Below the pieces are notes generated by a model that ran no database searches, was not told where the DNA came from, and saw only the letters and a list, made by a program, of their open reading frames with translations. A stretch of 64,000 nt of DNA, taken from NCBI RefSeq assembly GCF_024972775.1, contig NZ_CP092282.1:2411001-2475000 (forward strand), given 5' to 3'. Numbering within the stretch: position 1 is the stretch's first letter; every line of letters begins with the position of its first letter. The stretch is from Dehalobacter sp. DCM (GTDB lineage Bacteria > Bacillota > Desulfitobacteriia > Desulfitobacteriales > Syntrophobotulaceae). This document shows, piece after piece, positions 46,589 through 53,364 of this stretch. Position numbers and translations under genes: made by a program.

Positions 46589-46748
46589 TTTTTATTTCAC
46601 CGCCCGCCAGACTTTGTATAAGTCCCTTCATTTCCATCATACACTTAGTGTTTTCTTTAATCGTTTGGTCTAACTTAATAAGCGTATATGACGCGACAGC
46701 GATTGGAAATCCTAATTGGCCTATCAATGTTACCAAGTCTAATTCCAT
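46581..46748 (-). CDS. YvrJ-family small membrane protein
   Basis: 55 residues: MELDLVTLIGQLGFPIAVASYTLIK, then a charged coiled-coil-like tail. The first half is the YvrJ signature, one membrane helix after a short N-terminus. Such proteins sit in phage lysis modules and may act as holins. Its stop overlaps the ATG of the lysin gene. Confidence 0.7.
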   Translation of the reverse strand: MELDLVTLIGQLGFPIAVASYTLIKLDQTIKENTKCMMEMKGLIQSLAGGEIKNG

Positions 46749-46751
46749 CGA

Positions 46752-46937
46752 TTACCGCCCTTTCTGCACAGCCAATTTGACCTTAAAAATCTTTGATGCA
46801 ACAAAGATCAAACCGCCGTATACAATCAATTTACCCCAATTATTAGAGTAATAGTTAGCCAAATTCACCCCGCCAGACACAACCGAAGTAAATGCATTTA
46901 TTAAACCTACAAGCGTTGAAATTAAAGTATCAATCAT
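46752..46937 (-). CDS. Small membrane protein of the element (61 aa)
   Basis: A hydrophobic N-terminal half (LISTLVGLINAFTSVVSGGVNL) and a second membrane helix (KLIVYGGLIFVASKIF) followed by a basic tail (KVKLAVQKGR). AGGGGGAG lies 7 bases before the ATG. Size and layout suit an inner-membrane or coat-associated virion protein. No family recognised. Confidence 0.65.
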   Translation of the reverse strand: MIDTLISTLVGLINAFTSVVSGGVNLANYYSNNWGKLIVYGGLIFVASKIFKVKLAVQKGR

Positions 46938-46950
46938 TTTCCCACTCCCC

Positions 46951-47205
46951 CTATTTTTTTAATAAAACTACCAGTAACAAAAACGCCGCACCAATTAAAA
47001 ATATAGCATCACCGCCACCAAGGCTTGATAAAAAGCCGCCATCACTCACCGGAACACCAGACCGCCCAATCTCCGTAGCAGGAACAACCGCGCCAGAACG
47101 TCCACCGCCGCCCCTTGTTGTATCTGCGACTATTTGAGCCGAAGTATTAACAGCACCTGTCAAACCCGCCCCGAATTGACCTAAAAAATCAGAATAACTT
47201 AACAT
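46951..47205 (-). CDS. Tail-anchored Gly-rich small protein (84 aa)
   Basis: A Gly/Ser-rich soluble part (TRGGGGRSGAVVPATEIGRSG) and one C-terminal membrane helix (AIFLIGAAFLLLVVLL) ending in KK. AGGAGGG precedes the ATG. Same tail-anchor design as the 162-aa protein and the lysin. Probable virion membrane protein; family unknown. Confidence 0.65.
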   Translation of the reverse strand: MLSYSDFLGQFGAGLTGAVNTSAQIVADTTRGGGGRSGAVVPATEIGRSGVPVSDGGFLSSLGGGDAIFLIGAAFLLLVVLLKK

Positions 47206-47206
47206 C

Positions 47207-47695
47207 TTAATCCCTCCTGAATATTGAAAATATACTGCTTAGTATCAATAATAAACCACCTAAAACAATATATTGTTCTATATTCTGGTTAGAATTTCCT
47301 GCTGATAATGGCGATAATGCACTCGCTAAAAGCGAATTCGTTGAATTTTGTTGCAATGGTTCAGAGACAGGAAGTTGACTATTATTATTTGTCGGATTCG
47401 TTACCGCCGCCAGAGCCGCCGCCACATCAGACACCTTTGCAGTAACCGCCTGTCCTGCATTATCAACAAACCACGAAACCGTCTGCGCCCCTTCTGACTG
47501 TGCCTGCTTAACCGCCGTTGCAATTGGATAAACAGGATCAGCAATAGTTCTCTGCGCGATATAGTATTGACCTGTGTTTTTGTCTCTGTTCATCGTTGCG
47601 CCTGTTTGGATATTCGTTATTATATCAAATACACCATACACCTCCGGTACAACAAAAGGATTTTCAGCAGTACCCGCACCGCCCAAAATATCCAT
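47207..47695 (-). CDS. Tail-anchored protein of the element (162 aa)
   Basis: From the ATG at 47695 (GGGGGG 7 bases before). The soluble part has a small beta-rich region (TNIQTGATMNRDKNTGQYYIAQRTIADPVYPIATAV) and an Asn/Gln/Ser-rich linker. One C-terminal membrane helix (YIVLGGLLLILSSIFSIF) ends in RRD. Could be an infectivity or vertex protein held in the viral membrane. Family unknown. Confidence 0.65.
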   Translation of the reverse strand: MDILGGAGTAENPFVVPEVYGVFDIITNIQTGATMNRDKNTGQYYIAQRTIADPVYPIATAVKQAQSEGAQTVSWFVDNAGQAVTAKVSDVAAALAAVTNPTNNNSQLPVSEPLQQNSTNSLLASALSPLSAGNSNQNIEQYIVLGGLLLILSSIFSIFRRD

Positions 47696-47699
47696 GACT

Positions 47700-47882
47700 T
47701 CACCCCCCAAAATTTATTAACCCCGCCGCGACATATGCATTAAAAATCTCTAATTTCTGCGTATTCGTCAATTTTGATAAATCTTTTCCCTTATGCTTTT
47801 TTTTCATACTTGCCGCCATATCAGCGTGACTAGATTCCTCATAATCAACCAGTAGACGCTTACCATTAAAATTATATTTCAC
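47700..47882 (-). CDS. Small basic soluble protein of the element (60 aa)
   Basis: Begins MKYNFNGKRLLVDYEESSHADMAASMKKKHKGKDLSKLTNTQKLEIFNAYVAAGLINFGG. Lys-rich and helical in the second half. Starts 3 bases after the preceding stop. No family recognised. Confidence 0.6.
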   Translation of the reverse strand: MKYNFNGKRLLVDYEESSHADMAASMKKKHKGKDLSKLTNTQKLEIFNAYVAAGLINFGG

Positions 47883-47885
47883 GAC

Positions 47886-48362
47886 CTAGACCCCCTTTAC
47901 TGCAACCATAGCCGCGCCATTTCTCTCCGTACTTGCCACAATAACGAAACTGCCTATTGCGTTTGTCGCAAATTCTAACGTTGCCACCTCATCAACCGCG
48001 CTAACGGCCTGCACCAAGCTGACCCCATCAATAGAGAAAACGACTCCCCCAACCTCAACCCCTGAAACAGTAATAAGCGCATAATCAACACCATCCGCAA
48101 CCACTTCTAGCTTACTTGCGCTAATATTTATTCGCGGATATATCACCAAATTACCATCAATAACCCTCATACTGCCCATTGTTTTAAATTCTTCTGTTCT
48201 TTCCCCATATCCCAACTGAATAAAGCCTGCCGCATCAACAATTGCAGGCAATACGGCTAAATCTTCATTGTATGATGTTTCCCTAACATCGCCACTCATT
48301 TCTCCCTTATCCCAGAGAATACTTCCAGATGTATCATAATAAATCTTTCTGCCAATATTCAA
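47886..48362 (-). CDS. Putative virion protein with an Ig-like domain (158 aa)
   Basis: TTG start behind AGGGGGTG. The first half (IYYDTSGSILWDKGEMSGDVRETSYNEDLAVLP) resembles short proteins of tailed phages that follow structural genes. The second half (LEVVADGVDYALITVSGVEVGGVVFSIDGV) looks like an Ig-like beta domain. A surface spike role is likely but not proven. Confidence 0.55.
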   Translation of the reverse strand: MNIGRKIYYDTSGSILWDKGEMSGDVRETSYNEDLAVLPAIVDAAGFIQLGYGERTEEFKTMGSMRVIDGNLVIYPRINISASKLEVVADGVDYALITVSGVEVGGVVFSIDGVSLVQAVSAVDEVATLEFATNAIGSFVIVASTERNGAAMVAVKGV

Positions 48363-48377
48363 AAACGCACCCCCTAC

Positions 48378-48782
48378 TTAGTCAACAGCTAACCATTTAT
48401 AACTACTCGACCCTGTTTGTACTGGAATAGTAAAACTACCCTTCTGGATAGAACAAGGATTAATATCACCCTTAAAATGAAAAGTTGACCACGACCCCGT
48501 ACTAGTATTAAATGCATTGACCACCTTGACAGGCTTGCTATATAAATCGCCGCCTATCTCTGAATATACAGAAATATATGTCTCCGTTGTCCCATTTGAA
48601 TAAAATACATAAATAAACGTTGGCCTAAAACCTAAACCGCTAACCGATAAATAATATTTTCCCGTTGTTGCCCCAGATAAATAAGTAAATGTACCCTGTG
48701 AACCACTAGACACAACTGTACCGCTTGCCCATTTTTTATACCGACTCGGTAAAGGTAATGCGCTAAATACTTTAACCGCCAT
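48378..48782 (-). CDS. Putative receptor-binding or spike protein (134 aa)
   Basis: Ser/Thr/Gly-rich, beta-rich sequence; YYLSVSGLGFRPTFIYVFYSNG is reminiscent of C-terminal domains of phage tail fibres and spikes. It starts with ATG in a TAAATG overlap with the upstream gene. No tail genes exist here, so it would be a capsid spike. Confidence 0.55.
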   Translation of the reverse strand: MAVKVFSALPLPSRYKKWASGTVVSSGSQGTFTYLSGATTGKYYLSVSGLGFRPTFIYVFYSNGTTETYISVYSEIGGDLYSKPVKVVNAFNTSTGSWSTFHFKGDINPCSIQKGSFTIPVQTGSSSYKWLAVD

Positions 48783-49130
48783 TTACCGTTTCACCTCACA
48801 AACCCCCATATACTGATCAGCGACAGACGCTATTGCATAAATAGGAACATCAACCTCATTATCAATATCAATAGTCACTATCTGACCAGCAGGCAATACC
48901 ATCATATAATTTGTTGCGGAAACAGTATCATCTAACCCCAAATAGATATATCCCGTATTATCAGGATGAGCCGCCAATACTGTGCCTGTCCTTGCGCTAA
49001 CCGCCTCCGCGCCGGCCTTAACCGCTACAGCCGTAGTACCAACCGTCAAACGGCCATATTCTGAATTAAGACCAACAACCGCACCACCTGAAACGATAAC
49101 ATTACTAGAAAACTCTGCACGACCCGCCAT
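48783..49130 (-). CDS. Putative beta-sandwich virion protein (115 aa)
   Basis: The pattern RLTVGTTAVAVKAGAEAVSARTGTVLAA then TGYIYLGLDDTVSATNYMMVLPAGQIVTIDID and PIYAIASVADQYMGVCEVKR is shared by small structural proteins in many phages (value-clamped beta folds). Start overlaps the stop of the previous gene (TAATG). Probable capsid-associated or decoration protein. Confidence 0.55.
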   Translation of the reverse strand: MAGRAEFSSNVIVSGGAVVGLNSEYGRLTVGTTAVAVKAGAEAVSARTGTVLAAHPDNTGYIYLGLDDTVSATNYMMVLPAGQIVTIDIDNEVDVPIYAIASVADQYMGVCEVKR

Positions 49131-49537
49131 TACAGAACACCCCCAATAATGCGATCTTTACCGCCGAAATAGTCAATAACCACGTCGACAGACACCGTAT
49201 ACGGATACGACCCCGCATTTTCACAAATAATATAAATTTCATCATCATTCTGGACGGACATTACAACGGGAAACTCAAAATAATCATCATCACCAGACAT
49301 ATACTGATTCCCTCCGTCTGGATATGTCAAAAGATCCACTAACGACCTGCGCCCCTTCTGGAATACACAAGGCCGAATCTTCAAAGTACCCTCTGAGCCT
49401 GGGTAAATTTTAATCCTAACCTTTTCAACAGTACCGTCACTTTTTATTCTTTCCTTATACGTTTGTTTTGCGCCTGCGGCCAGTGATGCACGAAACACCA
49501 TTGTTTCCACTCTTGGCTTTTCAATATCTAAATGCAA
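49130..49537 (-). CDS. Putative capsid protein 2, beta-rich (135 aa)
   Basis: From the TTG at 49537, with GAGGGGG 8 bases before it. Predicted beta strands alternate along the whole length (TVEKVRIKIYPGSEGTLKIRPCVFQ, DDYFEFPVVMSVQNDDEIYIICENAG, YTVSVDVVIDYFGG), as expected for a single jelly-roll or similar beta-barrel. Together with the 159-aa protein it could form a two-protein capsid lattice. No sequence family recognised. Confidence 0.55.
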   Translation of the reverse strand: MHLDIEKPRVETMVFRASLAAGAKQTYKERIKSDGTVEKVRIKIYPGSEGTLKIRPCVFQKGRRSLVDLLTYPDGGNQYMSGDDDYFEFPVVMSVQNDDEIYIICENAGSYPYTVSVDVVIDYFGGKDRIIGGVL

Positions 49538-49604
49538 TATAAAACCCCCTCTAAACAAATAGAGGAAAGAGCCGCCACCCTTCCCCCTATCCGGCAAATA
49601 TATT

Positions 49605-50084
49605 TTATTGAACTGTATAACGTGTCACATCAAGCGCAATAGCGCAATCCGCACGGTCTAAAGCATCATCAGCGTCAGAAATAAATTCTAACACCAATTT
49701 TTTATCCTCTGTAATCCGTACATTGGATTCAGGCAAGGGAATTCTCAAGGAGCGATCAGTCGCGCCACTTTCAAGTGCTTCCGTTCTCCACTCACCAAGT
49801 ACCATTAACGGCCTGTTCTGCGGACTCCATACAGATAAACGAACCAGTCCAGGTTCAGCGACTGCCGTTGCAGTATCATCATAAATTTTCATATAGATTC
49901 GACCAACAGCAGACTCCTGCGAACCATAGGAACCCTGCCCAATGGCGATCATTTCACCCGCCTGAACTTGGTACTCGCCCAACTTCACCGGAACACTTGC
50001 AATGACCGCCGGACTTGCAGAGTCGATCAAATCTGTAGTAATCAACGTGGAACCATATTTTTCTTTAATAATTACGTTACCCAA
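49605..50084 (-). CDS. Putative capsid protein 1, beta-rich (159 aa)
   Basis: TTG start with AGAGAGGA 8 bases upstream. Beta-rich throughout: QVQAGEMIAIGQGSYG, GRIYMKIYDDTATAVAEPGLVRLSVWSPQNRPLMVLGEWRTEAL, KKLVLEFISDADDALDRADCAIALDVTRYTV. The size suits a single jelly-roll major capsid protein such as those of the P23-77 lineage. Assignment rests on pattern and position (first structural gene), not on homology. Confidence 0.55.
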   Translation of the reverse strand: MGNVIIKEKYGSTLITTDLIDSASPAVIASVPVKLGEYQVQAGEMIAIGQGSYGSQESAVGRIYMKIYDDTATAVAEPGLVRLSVWSPQNRPLMVLGEWRTEALESGATDRSLRIPLPESNVRITEDKKLVLEFISDADDALDRADCAIALDVTRYTVQ

Positions 50085-50102
50085 TGTATTGTCCTCTCTT
50101 TC

Positions 50103-50330
50103 TTAAAGATATACGACATTTTCTGTCGCTGTCGGTCTGTTAATAACTGGTTCAATGGACGTATCAACCATAGGCACTTTACCAGATACAGTACTGGCAA
50201 CCTTTTGCCCCATAGCAAAAACAAAGAACATCACGAAAACACCTAGAATCATACTCCAAAGCTGTCCAATGTCCGTAATCTTGGCCTTTTTTCCGCTAAA
50301 CGGATTTTCGAATTCTGTTAATTTCATCAT
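50103..50330 (-). CDS. Small single-pass membrane protein (75 aa)
   Basis: A basic N-terminus (MMKLTEFENPFSGKKAKITDIG), one membrane helix (LWSMILGVFVMFFVFAMGQKVAS) and a short outer tail. GGGGGTAA immediately precedes the ATG pair. First gene after the intergenic inverted repeat, so it opens the structural cluster. Could be a membrane scaffold or coat protein. Confidence 0.65.
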   Translation of the reverse strand: MMKLTEFENPFSGKKAKITDIGQLWSMILGVFVMFFVFAMGQKVASTVSGKVPMVDTSIEPVINRPTATENVVYL

Positions 50331-50400
50331 TTACCCCCCTATTAAAAAATAAACTAAAATTTTCCTATATTGTACCATTGCCTTCTTTGAAACTGTCAAG

Positions 50401-50450
50401 TAAATATCTGAACATTTATACATATATTTTACTTAATGTTCAGATATTTA
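50401..50450. repeat. 16-bp perfect inverted repeat in the gap between the packaging and structural genes
   Basis: Arms TAAATATCTGAACATT (50401-50416) and its exact complement (50435-50450) with an 18-base AT-rich spacer. It lies in the only sizeable gap of the element's gene block (50331-50531). Could be an operator for a late promoter, a terminator or a replication signal. Confidence 0.65.
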
Positions 50451-50531
50451 ATAAATTTTCACCTATTTTCTGCCAAAATAATTGAAGCAGCCGCGCCGAT
50501 CAGACGAAGCTGCTTGCAATTTTCCCGAACA

Positions 50532-51158
50532 TTAAACGATAAACGGCCCATATAATTCTGTTAGATCAAACTCAAGATAAGAGTATTTACCGCCCTTTTT
50601 AAATCCTTGTTCCATGTCCTCCACTGGAAACCCGTACCGCTTCAAATACTGATTCTCTAATGAGCATTTGAATATCACAAATTTCTCGCATTGCGTCATT
50701 AAATTATTGTCAATATTTGCGGGACGCTGAGACATTGCGATAAGGTGAATTCCATATGACCGACCCGTTGTCGCGACCTCCATCAGTTTATAGTAAATAT
50801 CCCTTTTACTGTATAGGTGGATCTCATCCACCACCAAATACACGACTATACCGCCATTATCAAACAAAAAATGAATCAAATTTTTCAATTCCCGACTTCG
50901 TTGTGTTTCATCCCTTGACGGTATATAGTTTATTTTTCTACCCCTGATAACCGCCCTCTTTAATTGTATATAGGAATTTTCTGCACTCATCTTAACATAC
51001 GATGCAGGAATACTTTCGTCATGCTTTGTATTAAAAAATATGACAGGTTCTTTGACTTTTACCAAACTACGGACCGTACCCCATGTTTTCCCTGAACCTG
51101 TCACACCGACAACGCACGCATGACAATTTCCAAAGTCAATAGCCTTACGTTTAGGCAA
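50532..51158 (-). CDS. FtsK/HerA-type genome-packaging ATPase
   Basis: 208 residues from a TTG with GGGAGGG 7 bases before. Walker A GVTGSGKT (18-25), Walker B VVYLVVDEIHLY (Asp111, Glu112), then LIAMSQRPANIDNNLMTQCEKFVIFKC with the SQRP element of packaging ATPases of membrane-containing tailless viruses (PRD1 P9/A32-like). It is short, as in that lineage, and has no membrane segment, unlike Zot/pI of filamentous phages. Confidence 0.82.
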   Translation of the reverse strand: MPKRKAIDFGNCHACVVGVTGSGKTWGTVRSLVKVKEPVIFFNTKHDESIPASYVKMSAENSYIQLKRAVIRGRKINYIPSRDETQRSRELKNLIHFLFDNGGIVVYLVVDEIHLYSKRDIYYKLMEVATTGRSYGIHLIAMSQRPANIDNNLMTQCEKFVIFKCSLENQYLKRYGFPVEDMEQGFKKGGKYSYLEFDLTELYGPFIV

Positions 51159-51489
51159 CTGCGCGCCCTCCCTGCCGCTTTTCTTTCATTACCTCAAGTA
51201 TACCCAAGACTATGTCCACTATAGCCAAATTCAACGAACCAAAGAAACCCTCCGCACCCCTGATAATCTGCGCTACCCCGCGCGACTTTGAATAGTTTAA
51301 CGGATGTTCTAATCTTTCTTCGATTGTACCGTCACCAGTGGGAGTCCGTAACCAACTAAAGTCTATTGACGGTAACGAAATACCCCTATTTTCTGATTCT
51401 TCCTGCTCAATATCCTCAATAAATTCATTCTCTGGCAATTCTTCCCTAACTTCTGCGCCTATTTGTTTTTCTAAATCAATTCCAGACAT
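51151..51489 (-). CDS. Acidic protein with amphipathic/hydrophobic C-terminus (112 aa)
   Basis: Acidic first 40 residues (EVREELPENEFIEDIEQEESENRG), a middle part (IDFSWLRTPTGDGTIEERLEHPLNYSKSRG) and a hydrophobic helix near the end (FFGSLNLAIVDIVLGILEVM). Overlaps the ATPase start by 8 bases, which suggests paired function in packaging. Family unknown. Confidence 0.6.
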   Translation of the reverse strand: MSGIDLEKQIGAEVREELPENEFIEDIEQEESENRGISLPSIDFSWLRTPTGDGTIEERLEHPLNYSKSRGVAQIIRGAEGFFGSLNLAIVDIVLGILEVMKEKRQGGRAVA

Positions 51490-51695
51490 TTCTCACATAC
51501 CTCCGTAAATCCTTTATTTATTGCTTGTTTTTCTCTTAAAATATTCGGCCTTAACATACGCAACCCGCCGCCGCACTCCGGACAAACTGTTTCCTTTTTG
51601 CACATTGATCGAGATAAATGCAAATTCAATGCGCCCTGATGTTTAAATTCTTTTCCGCACTCTGGACAACTAACCGACTGCCTTTCCTTCGTCAT
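51471..51695 (-). CDS. Zinc-finger protein of the element (74 aa)
   Basis: From the ATG at 51695. C10, C13, H26 and C32 form a C2H2/C2HC-like finger (CPECGKEFKHQGALNLHLSRSMC), and C38/C41 with C67/C70 form a second zinc site. Classic C2H2-type fingers are rare in bacteria and more common in archaeal viruses. Possibly a DNA-binding regulator. Overlaps genes on both sides. Confidence 0.7.
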   Translation of the reverse strand: MTKERQSVSCPECGKEFKHQGALNLHLSRSMCKKETVCPECGGGLRMLRPNILREKQAINKGFTEVCEKCLELI

Positions 51696-51840
51696 TTTTT
51701 GTATTTTCCCCCTTTTTCTTAATCTCATTTACCGCTCCACCTGCGGCCTTAGCAATTAGTAATATAAACACAACCCTAAATAACCACTGAAAAAGAAACC
51801 AACAAAATATTAAGACCATACCACTAATAATAAATTCCAC
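51670..51840 (-). CDS. Small membrane protein (56 aa)
   Basis: GTG start at 51840. A hydrophobic N-terminal two-thirds (VEFIISGMVLIFCWFLFQWLFRVVFILLIAKAAGG) and a charged tail (NEIKKKGENTKNDEGKAVG). It overlaps the zinc-finger gene by 26 bases in another frame and follows the rep stop closely, as in compact viral operons. Confidence 0.55.
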   Translation of the reverse strand: MEFIISGMVLIFCWFLFQWLFRVVFILLIAKAAGGAVNEIKKKGENTKNDEGKAVG

Positions 51841-52637
51841 TACACAACCCCTTTCACATAATCATTTAACACTTGATAAATTTCCTTTGAACTAAAGGAA
51901 ATCTCTTTAAAATTGCTTAGAATCTCTTTGTATTTATCCCTTTTTCGCCTTGAAAACTCATTAAGATTTATAACATTGTCACTTAATGCATATATAACCG
52001 CCTTCTCTTCTGCATCTAAAGCCAGACTTTGTTCCGCATAAAAAACACTAGGTAAATCGCCCTTATATCCAAATGTATCCATTCTATATAATTCACGGCC
52101 AATATTAAGAGATACTTCAAAGCGTGTCCAATCAACCCCCTTTAATCCCTGCTCCTTAGCTTTATCATATAACTTAGCACGACCATCCCCCTTACCTATA
52201 TAGATCGTTTTTCCCTTAGAAGTGTTAAATATTTTCACCTCTCTTTTTCTCTTCATATCACCAATAAAGTTAATCATTGGTAAAGAGAAATCTTTCGCAA
52301 TATCGCATGATATTATCTCTGTCTTAGGATACCTAAAGAACACCGATAGCACCTTCTGAAGGAATGCGTTATTTTGTAACTTGTTCGGATTATATTCAAT
52401 GTATAAATTAGTGTTTAACCCCCTTTTCTCTGAATTATGGCCGCATCCCATCCAGAAGGAACCATCGTTTGTCATAATCTTATAATTGTAACCAAATGCC
52501 GCCGCTTTACTTTGGATGTAAAACTCAATGAAAACATTATCATATTCTGTATGTTTATTAAAAAATTCTTCAATTTCAGCATAACTTCTTTTGCATCTTA
52601 ATCTAATCATATCTAGTGATATTTTTTCAGTTTTCAT
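51840..52637 (-). CDS. Rolling-circle type replication initiator (Rep_trans-like)
   Basis: 265 residues. EYNPNKL (near 81-87) and TIYIGKGDGRAKLYDKAKEQG with Tyr157 and W170-TRFEVSL are the signature blocks of replication initiators of the Rep_trans/inovirus-plasmid group, in which the YDK tyrosine nicks one strand. It implies replication through a ssDNA intermediate. A hairpin pair upstream (52654-52701) is the likely origin. Confidence 0.82.
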   Translation of the reverse strand: MKTEKISLDMIRLRCKRSYAEIEEFFNKHTEYDNVFIEFYIQSKAAAFGYNYKIMTNDGSFWMGCGHNSEKRGLNTNLYIEYNPNKLQNNAFLQKVLSVFFRYPKTEIISCDIAKDFSLPMINFIGDMKRKREVKIFNTSKGKTIYIGKGDGRAKLYDKAKEQGLKGVDWTRFEVSLNIGRELYRMDTFGYKGDLPSVFYAEQSLALDAEEKAVIYALSDNVINLNEFSRRKRDKYKEILSNFKEISFSSKEIYQVLNDYVKGVV

Positions 52638-52653
52638 TTACAAATCACAACCA

Positions 52654-52701
52654 TTGTACGAAATGTACAAGTAATACCGCTTGTTAGATAAGCGGTATTA
52701 C
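52654..52701. promoter_or_regulatory. Double hairpin between rep and the ssDNA-binding gene; candidate origin
   Basis: A 6-bp repeat (TTGTAC GAAAT GTACAA, 52654-52670) adjoins a 12-bp perfect stem (GTAATACCGCTT / AAGCGGTATTAC) with loop GTTAGAT (52671-52701). Rolling-circle origins often show a nick site in a hairpin loop next to repeats bound by Rep. Confidence 0.55.
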
Positions 52702-52707
52702 ACGACC

Positions 52708-52962
52708 CTACCTTGCCTGAACACCAGACAAAGCTAAACCAACCTTGCCTTGATATGTTCTAACCTTAAAAAATGCCGTAACTGGTGACATAGGCTTAAC
52801 AAGTACCAATTCACCTCTCAACTTATCGTCACCAATAAAACAATCAATATTATCATTTTCTGCCAGATCAAAAAATTTACCAACGATATACCTATTACCA
52901 GTCTTACCCGTGGCATCAGACAGACCCATGTAAATTAAATCCAATTCTAATTCTCTACCCAT
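52708..52962 (-). CDS. Putative ssDNA-binding protein (84 aa)
   Basis: From the ATG at 52962 (GGGGG 11 bases before); an upstream in-frame ATG at 52980 lacks a site. Short beta-rich protein (ELDLIYMGLSDATGKTGNRYIVGKFFDLAENDN, LRGELVLVKPMSPVTAFFKVRTYQGKVGLALSGV) placed just before rep, as gene V-type ssDNA-binding proteins are in phages. Homology not established. Confidence 0.55.
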   Translation of the reverse strand: MGRELELDLIYMGLSDATGKTGNRYIVGKFFDLAENDNIDCFIGDDKLRGELVLVKPMSPVTAFFKVRTYQGKVGLALSGVQAR

Positions 52963-52979
52963 TATCCGATATACCCCCA

Positions 52980-53174
52980 TTATTTATTTATACCGCTATT
53001 TATACCGCTTTCATCCTTGAATTGATCATACTCATCACTAGTTATCACTCCACAAAAATAGAAAGCATGCAAAAAACCAATAAAATGACCCCTATCCCAC
53101 GATGAATTACCAGACATCTTATAATGCTCGATTTCCCGTTCTATTGCTCTTAAAGCGCTAACCTTTTCCACCAA
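52980..53174 (-). CDS. Small protein, first gene of the element (64 aa)
   Basis: TTG at 53174 or GTG at 53171, with AGGAGG just before. Helical N-terminus (VEKVSALRAIEREIEHYKMSGNSSWDRGHFIGFLHAFYFCGVIT). The final DESGINSGINK is short and polar. Could be a regulator or excision helper; no family recognised. Confidence 0.55.
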   Translation of the reverse strand: MVEKVSALRAIEREIEHYKMSGNSSWDRGHFIGFLHAFYFCGVITSDEYDQFKDESGINSGINK

Positions 53175-53349
53175 TCAAACCTCCTATAAAATAACTAATT
53201 TACATTCACCATTCGACATTCAACCCCGCCACACTTCGACACGATTTCGACATAATGTTTTCTCTTTACTTAGACATAAAAAAACAAGATTCGGCAGGAT
53301 TCCTCCTTTCCTTAATCTTGCGAATAGTTAGATTTCTTACAATGTCTGG

Positions 53350-53364
53350 TAATAAATATTATGT
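53350..53364. other. dif-like Xer site, right end of the integrated element (attR)
   Basis: Identical 15-base core to 45708-45722. Its left flank (ATGTCTGGTAA) is a poor XerC arm, 5 of 11 matches to the B. subtilis dif I recall, as is common in phage attP sites. Its right flank (TTATGTAAAGA) is a good XerD arm, 9 of 11. Confidence 0.72.

Larger units (their letters stand above)
45708..53364 (-). mobile_element. Integrated minimal tailless phage-like element exploiting Xer/dif
   Basis: 7.64 kb between two dif-like sites with an identical 15-bp core. About 19 small genes, all on the minus strand and mostly overlapping or within a few bases. Replication/packaging genes come first (Rep, ssDNA-binding candidate, zinc finger, packaging ATPase), then structural candidates, then membrane proteins and a lysin. 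No integrase, terminase, portal or tail gene is present. Integration by host XerCD is inferred from the dif sites. Confidence 0.8.

Noticed and set aside
49775-50246. Plus-strand open frames opposite the capsid-candidate genes
   Set aside because: They mirror minus-strand genes with good ribosome sites and show no coding pattern of their own.
45708-53364. Reading the element as a filamentous phage (Inoviridae)
   Set aside because: Rep and Xer use fit, but the ATPase lacks a membrane segment, several beta-rich virion candidates exist, and there is a dedicated anchored lysin. Kept only as an alternative.
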